64,000 bases of DNA from Micrococcus sp. 2A (GTDB lineage Bacteria > Actinomycetota > Actinomycetes > Actinomycetales > Micrococcaceae). The notes below the pieces were generated by a model. The model had not been told where the DNA came from. It did no database searches and worked only from the letters and a program-made list of their open reading frames with translations. Position numbers and translations under genes: made by a program. Location: contig NZ_CP154351.1 in NCBI RefSeq assembly GCF_039519235.1, positions 2,046,001 through 2,110,000 of the forward strand. Direction: 5' to 3'. Below are positions 54,964 to 63,893 of this stretch, piece by piece; positions within the stretch are counted from its first letter, which is position 1; the number at the start of each line of letters is the position of its first letter.

Positions 54964-55443
54964 TCAGCGCACGCCGTGGTGCGTGAGGGACTTGGCCCAG
55001 CGCTCGATGGCGTCCCAGTCGCGGAAGTCGCCGTAGTGCTCGTTCTTGGAGACCTTCAGCTTCATGCGCTCGATCCAGCTGAGCCGCTCCTCCACGAGGG
55101 CCCCGCGGAAGTAGGCCACGTCCCGGGCACCGTAGGTCTCGAGCTGCGCGGCGACCTTGGGCAGCGGCTCCGGGGCGCCGCCGGAGGCCAGGATGACCAG
55201 CGGGCGCAGGGACAGCTCGGCGCGGCGAGAGTCCAGGAAGTGCTTGGCCTCCGCGTCGAGGGAGCCGGTGTACACGGGCGCGGCGACGATGACGGCGTCC
55301 GCGGTGTCCAGCCAGGCGCCGGCGCCGGCGGGATCCTCCACGACGGTCTCCACGGACTGGCTGGTCCGCAGCACCTCGGCGACGCGCTCGGCGATCTCGC
55401 GGGTGGAGCCGTGGTGGGACGAGGCGACGATGAGCGTGGTCAT
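54964..55443 (-). CDS. Flavodoxin-like protein
   Basis: A 159-residue protein. VASSHHGSTREIAERVAEVL is a flavodoxin FMN-phosphate loop, followed by DAVIVAAPVYTGSLDAEAKHFLD (the second FMN loop) and LVILASGGAPEP. The layout resembles the HemG/menaquinone-dependent protoporphyrinogen dehydrogenase-like flavodoxins, though that assignment is uncertain. GAAGGG precedes the ATG. A -10-like TACACT lies in the last codons of the upstream NHL gene (plus 55486-55491). Confidence 0.8.
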   Translation of the reverse strand: MTTLIVASSHHGSTREIAERVAEVLRTSQSVETVVEDPAGAGAWLDTADAVIVAAPVYTGSLDAEAKHFLDSRRAELSLRPLVILASGGAPEPLPKVAAQLETYGARDVAYFRGALVEERLSWIERMKLKVSKNEHYGDFRDWDAIERWAKSLTHHGVR

Positions 55444-55483
55444 GGGACTGCGCACCCTTCGGGTCGGCGGTGGGACGTCGGGC

Positions 55484-57580
55484 TCAGTGTATCCCGCGCA
55501 GGTCCAGGTCCAGGCGGGACTCCGCACCCTCCGGGGCCTGCCCGGGGGCGTGCACGCTCACGGGGATCCCCCAGTCCTGCTGGTACAGGTGGCAGGCCGC
55601 GTGGTCCGGGATCGGCTGGCCCTTCTCGCCGTCGCACGCCGCGGCGCGCGCGGTGATGTGCAGGACGCCCTCGGGGACGTCCGGGTTCAGGCGCAGCGTG
55701 CGGCTCAGCCCCGTGGACGTGCCCGCGCCCTCGAGGAGCAGCTCCTCCGGCGAGGAGGAGACCTTGAGCTGCGTGGGGTCGCCCCAGCGGTCGTCGAGCT
55801 TCTGCCCGGAGGGCGCCGCGAAGCCGATCCCCAGCGTCACCTCGCCCGCCACCATCGGCGTGCGGGGCCGCTGCGTCTGGCGCGCGCCCTCGTCCACGCT
55901 CAGGTACTCCTCGGGCACGCCGATCCGCACGAGCCGGTGCGCGTTGGTCTCCACGACGACGATCGCGCTCGCGTTCCCCTCCGCGTCCTCCTCCACGAGC
56001 ACGTCGGAGGGCTCCTGGAGACCCCGCGCCAGGGTGGAGACCACGGCCGGCGTCGGGCGGCCGGCGGCGTCCTCGCCGGCGGGCGCGTACCGGCGGATCG
56101 CCCCGTTGTACGTGTCCGCCACGAGCACGGAGCCGTCCGGCAGCGCGGTCACCCCGAGCGGGTGCTGGAGCCGGGCCTGGGCGGCCTCGCCGTCCACGAA
56201 GCCGAAGTCGAACAGGCCCGTCCCGACGGCGGTGCCCACCGTGCGCTCCCCGTCCGCCTCGCGCACCCAGCGGATCGCGGAGGTCTCGGAGTCGGCGGCC
56301 CACAGGGTGGCGTCCGGGCCGTAGGAGAGGCCGGAGGTCTGCGCGAACCACGCGGTGGCGGCGGCGCCGTCGGTGAGACCCTCGAGGCCGGTGCCCGCGA
56401 AGACCGCGAGGCGGCGCGCCTCGGGGTCGAAGGAGAAGAGCTGGTGCGTGCCGGCCATCGCCACGACCACGCGCCCGGCCGCGCCGTCCCACGCGAGGTC
56501 CCACGGCGAGGAGAGGGAGACGGTCAGCGGGTCCGCCTCGATCACGCCCAGGTCGACGGCGGGGCCGTCCGCGGGGTCCGCCCCGTCGGCGCCGGCCGCG
56601 GCCTTGGCCCGCTCGGAGTCGATCAGGCGCTGCACGCCGTTGCCGGCCAGGGTGGTGACCTCGCCCGTGGTGAGCGAGAGACCGCGCAGGCGGTGGTTCA
56701 CGGTGTCGGCCACCAGCACGTCGCACCCGAGCCGGGCCGCCACGTCCTCGGGCAGCACGAGCAGGCCGTTGGGCTCGTTGAAGAGGGCGGTCTCCGGGCC
56801 GCCGTCGCGGTGCCCGCGCGTGCCCGGCGTCGGGAGGGCGAGCCCGGCCGCCTCCGCCGAGGCCTGCGCCGGGTCCCCGCCGCCCCACGCGCGCAGCACG
56901 GTGGTGAGGTCCTCGGCGACCTCGACGATCCGGTGGTGTCCCGTGTCCGCCACGAGGAACGCGCCCGGCTGCGAGCCGCGCCCGCCGAGCGAGACGGCCT
57001 TGCCGGGGAACTTCAGGTCCCGCGCCACCGGGGCCGGCGGCACGTACGGCCCGCTGCCCCGGTGCAGGGTGCCCTTGGCCTCGTGCTCCGCCACGAGCTC
57101 CTGCACGAGGGAGTGCAGGCCCGCCACGTGGCCCTCACCGGAGAGGGTGGCGGCGATGCACCCCTCGGGGTCCACCACCACGAGGGTGGGCCACGCGCGC
57201 GCCGAGTAGGCCTGCCACGTGGTCAGCTCGGGGTCGTCCAGCACGGGGTGGGCGATCGCGTAGCGCTCGACGGCGGCCGCGAGCGCCGCCGGGTCCGCCT
57301 CGTGCTCGAACTTGGGCGAGTGCACGCCCACGGTCACCACCACGTCCGAGAACTCCTCCTCCAGGGGGCGCAGCTCGTCCAGCACGTGGAGGCAGTTGAT
57401 GCAGCAGAACGTCCAGAAGTCGAGGATCACGATCTTGCCGCGCAGGTCCGCGAGGGTGACGGTCTCCCCGCCGGTGTTGAGCCAGCCGCGGCCCACGAGC
57501 TCGGAGGCCCGCACGCGGGCGCTCGTGCGCGGCACGGAGAGGGTGGGCGAGGAGGCATTCTGCGACGTCATGGCGTCCAT
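55484..57580 (-). CDS. Thioredoxin-like/NHL-repeat fusion protein
   Basis: A 698-residue protein. An N-terminal thioredoxin fold (residues ~25-165) has DFWTFCCINC (Cys59, Cys60, Cys63) as redox motif, in place of the usual WCxxC, and a later cis-Pro region AWPTLVVVDPEG. Residues ~185-560 form an NHL beta-propeller (PNGLLVLPEDVAAR..., HPLGVTALPDGSVLVADTYN). A beta-domain ends the protein. The organisation matches NHLRC2. No signal peptide is seen, so a cytoplasmic role is likely. An in-frame ATG at 57571 is an alternative, possibly leaderless start (CACAAT seven bases upstream). Confidence 0.85.
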   Translation of the reverse strand: MDAMTSQNASSPTLSVPRTSARVRASELVGRGWLNTGGETVTLADLRGKIVILDFWTFCCINCLHVLDELRPLEEEFSDVVVTVGVHSPKFEHEADPAALAAAVERYAIAHPVLDDPELTTWQAYSARAWPTLVVVDPEGCIAATLSGEGHVAGLHSLVQELVAEHEAKGTLHRGSGPYVPPAPVARDLKFPGKAVSLGGRGSQPGAFLVADTGHHRIVEVAEDLTTVLRAWGGGDPAQASAEAAGLALPTPGTRGHRDGGPETALFNEPNGLLVLPEDVAARLGCDVLVADTVNHRLRGLSLTTGEVTTLAGNGVQRLIDSERAKAAAGADGADPADGPAVDLGVIEADPLTVSLSSPWDLAWDGAAGRVVVAMAGTHQLFSFDPEARRLAVFAGTGLEGLTDGAAATAWFAQTSGLSYGPDATLWAADSETSAIRWVREADGERTVGTAVGTGLFDFGFVDGEAAQARLQHPLGVTALPDGSVLVADTYNGAIRRYAPAGEDAAGRPTPAVVSTLARGLQEPSDVLVEEDAEGNASAIVVVETNAHRLVRIGVPEEYLSVDEGARQTQRPRTPMVAGEVTLGIGFAAPSGQKLDDRWGDPTQLKVSSSPEELLLEGAGTSTGLSRTLRLNPDVPEGVLHITARAAACDGEKGQPIPDHAACHLYQQDWGIPVSVHAPGQAPEGAESRLDLDLRGIH

Positions 57581-57702
57581 TGTGGTCCCCCGCCCCGCGG
57601 GTCACGACATGCCGCGTCGCAAAGCCGGGGCCGCGGGCCGCGGCGGCTCCGGCCACCGCGGCCGCCCGGCCGGCCGCACCTCGCTGCCCGAGAGCGCGGC
57701 GG

Positions 57703-58545
57703 TCAGCCCGCGCGCAGCGCCGCGGCCAGGATCTCCTCGGCCATCAGGGTGAACTGCCGCTCCCCGGCCTGGTCCTGCCCCGAGAAGGACACCATCACCA
57801 CGTGGTCGCCGGCGACGGCGGTGAGCACCTGCGCGGTCAGCTGCGGGGACTCCTCCGAGGCCAGCGAGCGCTGCCACACGAGGCCGGACTGGGCAGGCGA
57901 GCCGTCCGAGAGCTCGGCGGGCCGGGTGAGGAGTCGGTAGTCCTCGGTGCCGCCGCCCTCGCGCACCGTCATGTCCATCTGCCGGCAGTCGGCCAGCAGG
58001 CTGTTCGCGGTCTGCAGATGCTGCTCCACCTGCTGGCGCCCCGGGCCGTCGAGCGTGGCCACCTCCACCGTTCCGGTGCCGGAGAAGGAGTCCGCGCCCA
58101 CGTCCACGCGCGTCACCTCCTCCTGGTCGAGCAGGATCGGCGAGAAGTCGAGAGCCGCGAGGGGCGGCTTGCAGGAGGCGGGCTCCACCGTGGTGCGGCC
58201 GCCGTCGGCCTGCCGCTGGCGGCTGTCCTCGCGCGCCGCGGCGATCTCCTGCTCCGAGGCGGCCTGCTGCCGGATGAAGCCGAAGGTCGCGGCCCGCAGC
58301 GCGGCGGCCTCGGCCATGCGCTGGTCCGGCCGGTCCCCCAGGTCCAGCCCGGCGGCGGCGGAGCTGGCCTCGGCAGCGGGCACGGACGCGCCGGGGGACG
58401 GACCGGCGCCCGCGTCGCCCCCGTCGCCGGCGTCGTCGGCGCCGCAGCCCGCGAGGACGAGCGCGGACGCCGCCGCGATCCCGGCGAGTGCGCGGCGCCG
58501 CGGGGCCCGGGACGAGGGACGGTGGGGACGCGGGTCAGCGGCCAT
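57703..58545 (-). CDS. Lipoprotein with PknH-C-like sensor domain
   Basis: A 280-residue predicted lipoprotein; the lipobox LAGC gives Cys34 after a Tat-like Arg-rich n-region. The mature domain has two cysteines (EPASCKPPLAAL and LLADCRQMD), a spacing and context like the extracellular PknH C-terminal sensor domain, and ends with AGDHVVMVSFSGQD. No ligand is known. The start overlaps the CtaG gene stop by 11 bases, so it belongs to the copper-related operon. Confidence 0.7.
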   Translation of the reverse strand: MAADPRPHRPSSRAPRRRALAGIAAASALVLAGCGADDAGDGGDAGAGPSPGASVPAAEASSAAAGLDLGDRPDQRMAEAAALRAATFGFIRQQAASEQEIAAAREDSRQRQADGGRTTVEPASCKPPLAALDFSPILLDQEEVTRVDVGADSFSGTGTVEVATLDGPGRQQVEQHLQTANSLLADCRQMDMTVREGGGTEDYRLLTRPAELSDGSPAQSGLVWQRSLASEESPQLTAQVLTAVAGDHVVMVSFSGQDQAGERQFTLMAEEILAAALRAG

Positions 58546-60853
58546 GCTGGGGCTCCTGGGGGTGGTCGGCGGGGCTCGCCGCGCCGGCGCTCTCGGCGGC
58601 GGGGGTCTCGGCGGCGGACGCGCGGACGGGCGGGGCTCCCACGGAGGGAGACCCGTCCGCCGGGGCCGGCGCGTGGTTCAGGTTCGCGTACATGGCGTTC
58701 CACGCGTTCAGCTCGGCGTCGCCGTCCCGGTCGGCCTTGCGGTCCAGGCGCACGGCGTTCTTCGTGTCGCTGCGGTACCAGAGCACCGCCACGGTCACGG
58801 CCATGGCCACGGTGGGGAACTCGCCGATGCCCCACATGATGCCGCCGCCGATGCGCTGGTCCTCGAGGGCGGGCGGACCCCAGTCCCGGCCGAGGTTGCC
58901 GAACCACGAGGCCTGGAGCAGGCCCGTGGAGGAGGTCATGGCCACGCCGATGAACGCGTGGAACACCATGGTGGCCAGCAGCAGCACGAGGCGCAGCGGG
59001 TACGCCGGGCGGTCGGGCAGCGGGTCCGAGCCCACCATGACCAGGGCGAAGATGAACCCGGTGAGAAGGAAGTGCACGTTCATGAACTCGTGCCCCACGT
59101 GCTCCTCGAGGGCGAACCGGAAGAAGTCCGTGTAGTAGAAGACGAGGATCGACCCGGCGAAGTTCACCCCCGCCACGATCGGGTTCGTGATGAACCGGCC
59201 CCACGGCGAGTGCACGATCCACAGGATCCACTCGCGCGGCCCGCGCGTGCCGTCCGTGCGCGAGGGCAGGGCGCGCAGCGCGAGCGTGATGGGGGCGCCC
59301 ATCACGAGGAACAGGGGCACGATCATGGTCAGCGTCATGTGGCCCACCATGTGCGCGCTGAACAGCACCATGCCGTACACCGCGGGAGCGCCGGAGGTCG
59401 CCCACAGGAGCACGGCGAGGCCCGTGAGCCAGGAGAGGGTGCGCAGCACGGGCCAGCGGTCGCCGCGCTGGTGCAGCTGGAGGGTGGAGCGGACGTACCA
59501 CACGGCCAGGAACGCGATGATGGCCACCCACAGCCAGTCGAAGCGCCACAGGGTGAACCAGCGCTCGGGCGTGAGCTCGGGGGGCATCTCGTACCCGGTG
59601 AGGATGCGGGCGGGGGTGGCGTCCGGGGCCAGCTCCTCCGGCTTGGGCGGCGCGGTGCGGGCGAGGACGGCGGAGACGCCCATGACGGCCGCCATGATCA
59701 CCGCCTCCACCGCGATCAGCTGCCACAGCAGTCGGCGGGCCGCGGCCGGGCTCTCCGCCTCCCCGTCCGCGCCCAAGCGGGGGATGATGCTGCGCCGGTG
59801 CACGAGCCCGATGGCGCCGAGCACCACGGCGGCCACGGCCTTGGCGACGACGACGAGGCCGTACGGGCTGGCCAGCTGGGAGAGGTGCTCCATGCGCAGC
59901 GCGGCGTTCACGATGCCGGACAGCACCACGGTCACCAGGCCCAGCCCGGCGAGGAGGGAGTAGCGGGAGACCACGGTGTGCAGCAGGGGCGCGGGGCCCT
60001 GGCGGCGGGTGCTCGCGCCGTGGCCCTGCGCCCCGTTCGGCCCGGTCAGCGTGCTCGAGATCGCGGCGAGCGCGAGCAGGCCGCCCACCCACGTGACGAC
60101 GCCGATCAGGTGCAGGCCGATCGAGTTCACGGCGGCGTAGTGGTCGTCGCCGCCGGCCGCGTGGCCGATCAGCGCGAGCGGGACGATCGCCAGCATCGCG
60201 AGGATGCCGGTCCAGAACAGCCCGGAGTGGGAGCGCACCGCGATCACGAGGGTGGTCACCACGGCGGCGATCACCGTGACCCAGAACCACGCGCGGCCCA
60301 CGGAGATGGAGGCCGCGTAGGCCAGGAGCCCGTCCGTGAACCCCTGCCCCGCGGTCACCGGGATGCCGGCCAGGTCCGAGTAGGAGAGGATCCCGACGGC
60401 GAGCGCCGCCACCGTCCACGTCCCCGCCGCCCACGCGGCCACCTGCATCACCCGCGCGAAGGCCGGGTGCTCCGGCAGCGGCCCCGCGGCGGCGTCGGCA
60501 CGGCGCTGGGCGCCCGAGCGGTGCCGCCGTTCCGCGCCGGCCGCGTGCGGGGGAAGGATCCCGGCCGCCAGGATGGTCGCACCGATGGTGAGGGCCATGG
60601 CGGTGTGGGAGACCGCCGTCGCGAGCGGCACGCCCCACCGCGTGATCGGGCCGGGGTCCGAGAGCGCGCGGGCCGCGGAGACGCCGGTCAACCACGCGGT
60701 CAGCACGAGCGCGAGCACGCCGGCGGCCGCGGCCACGGGCCACACCCACGCGGGCACGCCGACGCGGCCGACGGTCCTGGGATCCGTGGAGCGCGGTGCG
60801 GCCGACGCGGGCGCGTCGGCGGGGGAAGCGGGAGCGGAGGGCATGGGATCCAT
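58535..60853 (-). CDS. CopD-CtaG fusion: copper transport/oxidase assembly protein
   Basis: A 772-residue membrane protein with two parts. Residues ~40-400 form a CopD-like helical unit (GVPLATAVSHTAMALTIGAT; SIGLHLIGVVTWVGGLLAL with conserved His/Trp). Residues ~430-720 form a caa3_CtaG unit (FSAHMVGHMTLTMIVPLFLV; LEEHVGHEFMNVHFLLTGF; MVFHAFIGVAM) rich in membrane His and Met. It probably imports Cu and helps build the CuB or CuA centre of cytochrome oxidase. An in-frame ATG at 60844 is an alternative start. Confidence 0.9.
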   Translation of the reverse strand: MDPMPSAPASPADAPASAAPRSTDPRTVGRVGVPAWVWPVAAAAGVLALVLTAWLTGVSAARALSDPGPITRWGVPLATAVSHTAMALTIGATILAAGILPPHAAGAERRHRSGAQRRADAAAGPLPEHPAFARVMQVAAWAAGTWTVAALAVGILSYSDLAGIPVTAGQGFTDGLLAYAASISVGRAWFWVTVIAAVVTTLVIAVRSHSGLFWTGILAMLAIVPLALIGHAAGGDDHYAAVNSIGLHLIGVVTWVGGLLALAAISSTLTGPNGAQGHGASTRRQGPAPLLHTVVSRYSLLAGLGLVTVVLSGIVNAALRMEHLSQLASPYGLVVVAKAVAAVVLGAIGLVHRRSIIPRLGADGEAESPAAARRLLWQLIAVEAVIMAAVMGVSAVLARTAPPKPEELAPDATPARILTGYEMPPELTPERWFTLWRFDWLWVAIIAFLAVWYVRSTLQLHQRGDRWPVLRTLSWLTGLAVLLWATSGAPAVYGMVLFSAHMVGHMTLTMIVPLFLVMGAPITLALRALPSRTDGTRGPREWILWIVHSPWGRFITNPIVAGVNFAGSILVFYYTDFFRFALEEHVGHEFMNVHFLLTGFIFALVMVGSDPLPDRPAYPLRLVLLLATMVFHAFIGVAMTSSTGLLQASWFGNLGRDWGPPALEDQRIGGGIMWGIGEFPTVAMAVTVAVLWYRSDTKNAVRLDRKADRDGDAELNAWNAMYANLNHAPAPADGSPSVGAPPVRASAAETPAAESAGAASPADHPQEPQHGR

Positions 60854-60874
60854 TCAATCAGCAGGGGCGGAGGA

Positions 60875-62206
60875 TCAGGCGAACAGGACGTCGCCCACGA
60901 AGCCGCCCTCGGCGCAGCCGGGCGGGATCGCGAACACGGCGGAACCGACCGGGCGCGTCCAGATGTTGAGCCGGTCGGACTCGGCGAGCCGCCGCTGCAC
61001 CGGGACGAACTGCCGCTCCACGTCCGCCTGGTAGGCGGCGAAGAGGAGTCCGGCACCGGTCGGGCCGTCGTCGTAGTTGTAGCCGCGCCGGAGCATCCCG
61101 TACTCGGGGACGTCCATCCGGGCGCGGGCCAGGTGGGAGTCCTCCGGGATGACGGGGAACCCGGCCGGGCCGAGCGCCGCGAAGTCCGGCGCATCCCCCT
61201 CCGCCTCCCCGGTGAGCGGGGCGCCCGTGCCGAGGGTGCGGCCGATCGTCTTCTCCTTCGCCGGGCGGTCCAGCTCGTCCCACGTGTCCATGAGCATGTC
61301 GATCCGCCGCAGCACCAGGGACGTGCCGTCCGTGATCCACGGGCTGATGCCCACCTGCTCGGCCCCGACGCCCCAGACCACGCGGTCGAGGTGCGGCGTC
61401 TCGGCGGCGGGGTTCGCCGTCCCGTCCACCTGGCCGAAGAGGTTGCGCATCGTGGTGCCGGTGGGGTGCGCGCCGCGGGCGGAGCGGAACCCCTCCTGCG
61501 ACCAGCGCAGCCCCGCGAACGGTCGCGCGACCTTGAGGAGCATCCGGCGGGCGTGCGCCACCGAGACGCGGTCGTCGCCGCAGATCTGCAGCAGCAGGTC
61601 ACCGCCGCTGAAGCGTGCCTCGAGCCGATCGATCTCGGGGAAGGCCGGCAGCGGCCCCAGCCACTCCGGGACGGCCGCCGGCTTCACCCGCCGCACCAGC
61701 TCCGGCCCGAAGCCGAACGTCACCGTCAGCCGTGCGGGCGCGGCGGCGAGCTCGGGCTCGGTGTCGGCCAGGGTCGCCCGCCCCTGTGTGAGGCGGGCGG
61801 CGTCATCGCTCAGCAGGCGCAGCAGTCGGCCGATCCGCTCACGGTCCGTCCCCGGCTCGAGGTCGAGCGCGAGGAACAGGGCATGCGTCTGGGCGGGGGT
61901 GTCGACGCCGGCCTGGCGCGGTCCGTGGAACGGCACGGTGTCCGTGCCCACAGGCGAGCTGACCGCGACGCGCGCCGCCTCGCCGCCCGGCTCGGCCCAG
62001 CCGGAGCCGGGCTCGGCGCCCTCGAGGCCGGTGTCGTCCATGACGTCGGAGGGCGAGGCGGACGGGGTCCCCGGAGCGGGGGCCGCCGACCCGGGGGCGC
62101 CGGCCGCGTGGCCGGCGCCGAACCCCAGGGCGGATCCGAGCATGCCCCCGCCGAGCGCTCCGGCGCCGAAGAGGAGCCCGCGTCGGGTGGGGTCAGTGGT
62201 CTCCAT
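60875..62206 (-). CDS. Tat-exported Dyp-type heme peroxidase
   Basis: A 443-residue peroxidase. The Tat signal has Arg8-Arg9 (DPTRRGLLFGAGALGGG). The Dyp catalytic motif is GQVDGTANP (GxxDG), with a heme-ligand His expected later in VWGVGAE-to-SHLARAR and conserved Arg in the distal pocket. Exported DyP enzymes of this subgroup (EfeB-like; DtpA in Streptomyces) oxidise dyes and, in Streptomyces, work with extracellular copper proteins. The ATG overlaps the PCu(A)C gene's end by 14 bases, and the CopD-CtaG gene follows 21 bases later. Confidence 0.92.
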   Translation of the reverse strand: METTDPTRRGLLFGAGALGGGMLGSALGFGAGHAAGAPGSAAPAPGTPSASPSDVMDDTGLEGAEPGSGWAEPGGEAARVAVSSPVGTDTVPFHGPRQAGVDTPAQTHALFLALDLEPGTDRERIGRLLRLLSDDAARLTQGRATLADTEPELAAAPARLTVTFGFGPELVRRVKPAAVPEWLGPLPAFPEIDRLEARFSGGDLLLQICGDDRVSVAHARRMLLKVARPFAGLRWSQEGFRSARGAHPTGTTMRNLFGQVDGTANPAAETPHLDRVVWGVGAEQVGISPWITDGTSLVLRRIDMLMDTWDELDRPAKEKTIGRTLGTGAPLTGEAEGDAPDFAALGPAGFPVIPEDSHLARARMDVPEYGMLRRGYNYDDGPTGAGLLFAAYQADVERQFVPVQRRLAESDRLNIWTRPVGSAVFAIPPGCAEGGFVGDVLFA

Positions 62207-62924
62207 GGCCGGCCGATCCCGGCGCCGCGGCGGACGAGGTGCCGTGCTCCATCCCCGAGTGGTCCAGGGAGGAGGGGGCCGCCGACCCCGCCTCACCGCC
62301 GTGGTAGGACTCGTTCGCCCCCGTGAACGGGCGGGCGAGAGACCGCACGTCGAGCGTGGAGCCGTCCTCGAGGGTCAGCGTGTAGGCGACCTCCTCGCCC
62401 GGCTCCACGGGGTCCGTGAGGCCCATGAGCATGACGTGACGGCCACCGGGCACGAGCTCCAGCGAGCCCCCGGCCGGCACGGTGAGGCCGTCCTCGGTCT
62501 CGCGCATGACCTTCTGGCCGTTCGGGCCGTCGGCCATCTCGTGCAGCTCCGCGCGGGGAGCGGACGGCGAGGTCACGGAGACGATGTGGAGCGGGGCGTC
62601 GGACGCGTTCTCGAGCGTGCCGAACGAGCCGGTCATGGCGCCGTCGACGGCCTTGGTCCACGGGTCCACGACGCGCAGGGACGCGGCCTGGGCGCCCTCG
62701 GAGGCGGCGGTGCCGGAGCCGGACGCGGCCGGCGACGACGACGCGGCACCGGGGGCGGAGGAGGCGGAGACCGTGGCCGCCGAGCCGGCCGCAGCGCTGG
62801 ACGTCGGAGCGGGCTCGGCGCCGCCGGTGCACGCGCTCAGGGTGAGGGCCGAGGCGGCGAGGACGGCGGCGAGGCCGAGGCGGGAGGAGGGACGGGAGGA
62901 GGGATGGGTGGTGTTCGAGGGCAT
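62193..62924 (-). CDS. PCu(A)C copper chaperone lipoprotein
   Basis: A 243-residue protein. The lipobox LSAC gives Cys32, followed by a Ser/Ala-rich linker (~55 residues) and a PCu(A)C domain. The copper ligands are present: ELHEMADGPNGQKVM and, after a beta-strand, GGRHVMLMGL (H-x-M...M...H-x-M pattern). A C-terminal extension is rich in His and Met (DHSGMEHG... AGHGDH) and may bind more copper. The family loads Cu(I) into the CuA site of cytochrome oxidase. Overlaps the peroxidase gene by 14 bases. Confidence 0.92.
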   Translation of the reverse strand: MPSNTTHPSSRPSSRLGLAAVLAASALTLSACTGGAEPAPTSSAAAGSAATVSASSAPGAASSSPAASGSGTAASEGAQAASLRVVDPWTKAVDGAMTGSFGTLENASDAPLHIVSVTSPSAPRAELHEMADGPNGQKVMRETEDGLTVPAGGSLELVPGGRHVMLMGLTDPVEPGEEVAYTLTLEDGSTLDVRSLARPFTGANESYHGGEAGSAAPSSLDHSGMEHGTSSAAAPGSAGHGDH

Positions 62925-63042
62925 GTCGGTGTCTTTCAGAAGGAAGGGCGCGAGGACGCGCCGGAGATGCGGGGACGACGTCGCGGCCGCGCGCCCCGGG
63001 TGTCCGGGGGCGGCTGGCGTCGGTGAGGCGGTGGGAGAGCGC

Positions 63043-63795
63043 TCAGCGGTCGGCGTCGAGGTGGCCGAGCGCCGTGGCCTTGCGGTGCAGCGCGAGCGCG
63101 CCGAGGCCCAGCACCAGCAGGCCGCCGATGCCGAGAGGCCACACCCAGCCGGGCAGCCCCTCGTCCTCGGCCGAGGCCGGTGCGTTCGCGGCCGCGGCGG
63201 ACGACGCCGCCGGGTCGGACGCGGTGGAGCCGGCTGTGGTGGACTCGGACGGCGCCGAGGACTCCCCGGCGGCCGGAGACGTCGATGCGGGGGTAGAGGT
63301 GCCGGCGGCGGCCACGCCGCAGCCCTCGGGCGCGGTGCCCTCGGCCGGGGCGGCGGGGTCCTCCACGGTGAACGCGTAGGTCTGCTCCTCGGAGTGGCCG
63401 TCCGAGTAGACCACGCGGTAGGCGACGTCGTACGCGCCGTTCGGCAGGCCCTCGCACAGGGGCACGCTCAGGGTGGGCCCGTCGACGGTGCCGGGGCCGG
63501 CCTGCCACTGACTGCCGTGCGCGTCGCGCACCTGCGCCAGGTTCTTGATGCCCTGGCCGTCGATCAGGTCGCCGCTGAAGGTCAGCGAGACCTCGGACGG
63601 CGCGTCGGTTGCGGACGCCCCCTGCGCGGGGACGGCCTTGACCAGCTCGTCGTGCGCGGCGGCCGGCGTCGCCCCGGCCAGGGCCAGGGCGGGGAGCAGC
63701 GCGAGCCCGGCGGCGGCGCGCAGGGCGATGCGGGAGTGGCGGGGGATGGAGACGGGGGTCGAGTCGGGGCTTGAGACGGGGGTGTGGGGGTGCAT
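63043..63795 (-). CDS. CopC-domain copper-binding protein, membrane-anchored
   Basis: A 250-residue protein. A signal peptide ends at PAAAHDELVK, so the mature protein would start with His, the usual first CopC copper ligand. The CopC beta-barrel (residues ~45-150; VSLTFSGDLIDGQGIKNLAQVRD, VYSDGHSEEQTYAFTVED) is followed by a Ser/Ala/Thr-rich linker and one C-terminal helix (WVWPLGIGGLLVLGLGALAL) with a basic end. GGGGAGGACACC precedes the ATG at 63795. It is the first complete gene of the copper module. Confidence 0.92.
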   Translation of the reverse strand: MHPHTPVSSPDSTPVSIPRHSRIALRAAAGLALLPALALAGATPAAAHDELVKAVPAQGASATDAPSEVSLTFSGDLIDGQGIKNLAQVRDAHGSQWQAGPGTVDGPTLSVPLCEGLPNGAYDVAYRVVYSDGHSEEQTYAFTVEDPAAPAEGTAPEGCGVAAAGTSTPASTSPAAGESSAPSESTTAGSTASDPAASSAAAANAPASAEDEGLPGWVWPLGIGGLLVLGLGALALHRKATALGHLDADR

Positions 63796-63893
63796 GGTGT
63801 CCTCCCCGGCCCTCGGTGGCGCGGACGTGCCGCGGCCGGGGCCGAGATGCAGAGCGGGTGGGGGCGCGTGCGGCCCGCGCCCACGGGACGCCA

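Noticed and set aside
57947..62326. A 1459-codon plus-strand open frame across the copper operon
   Set aside because: It spans several well-recognised minus-strand genes (CopD-CtaG, DyP), has no domain motifs and extreme Arg/His content, so it is a shadow frame.
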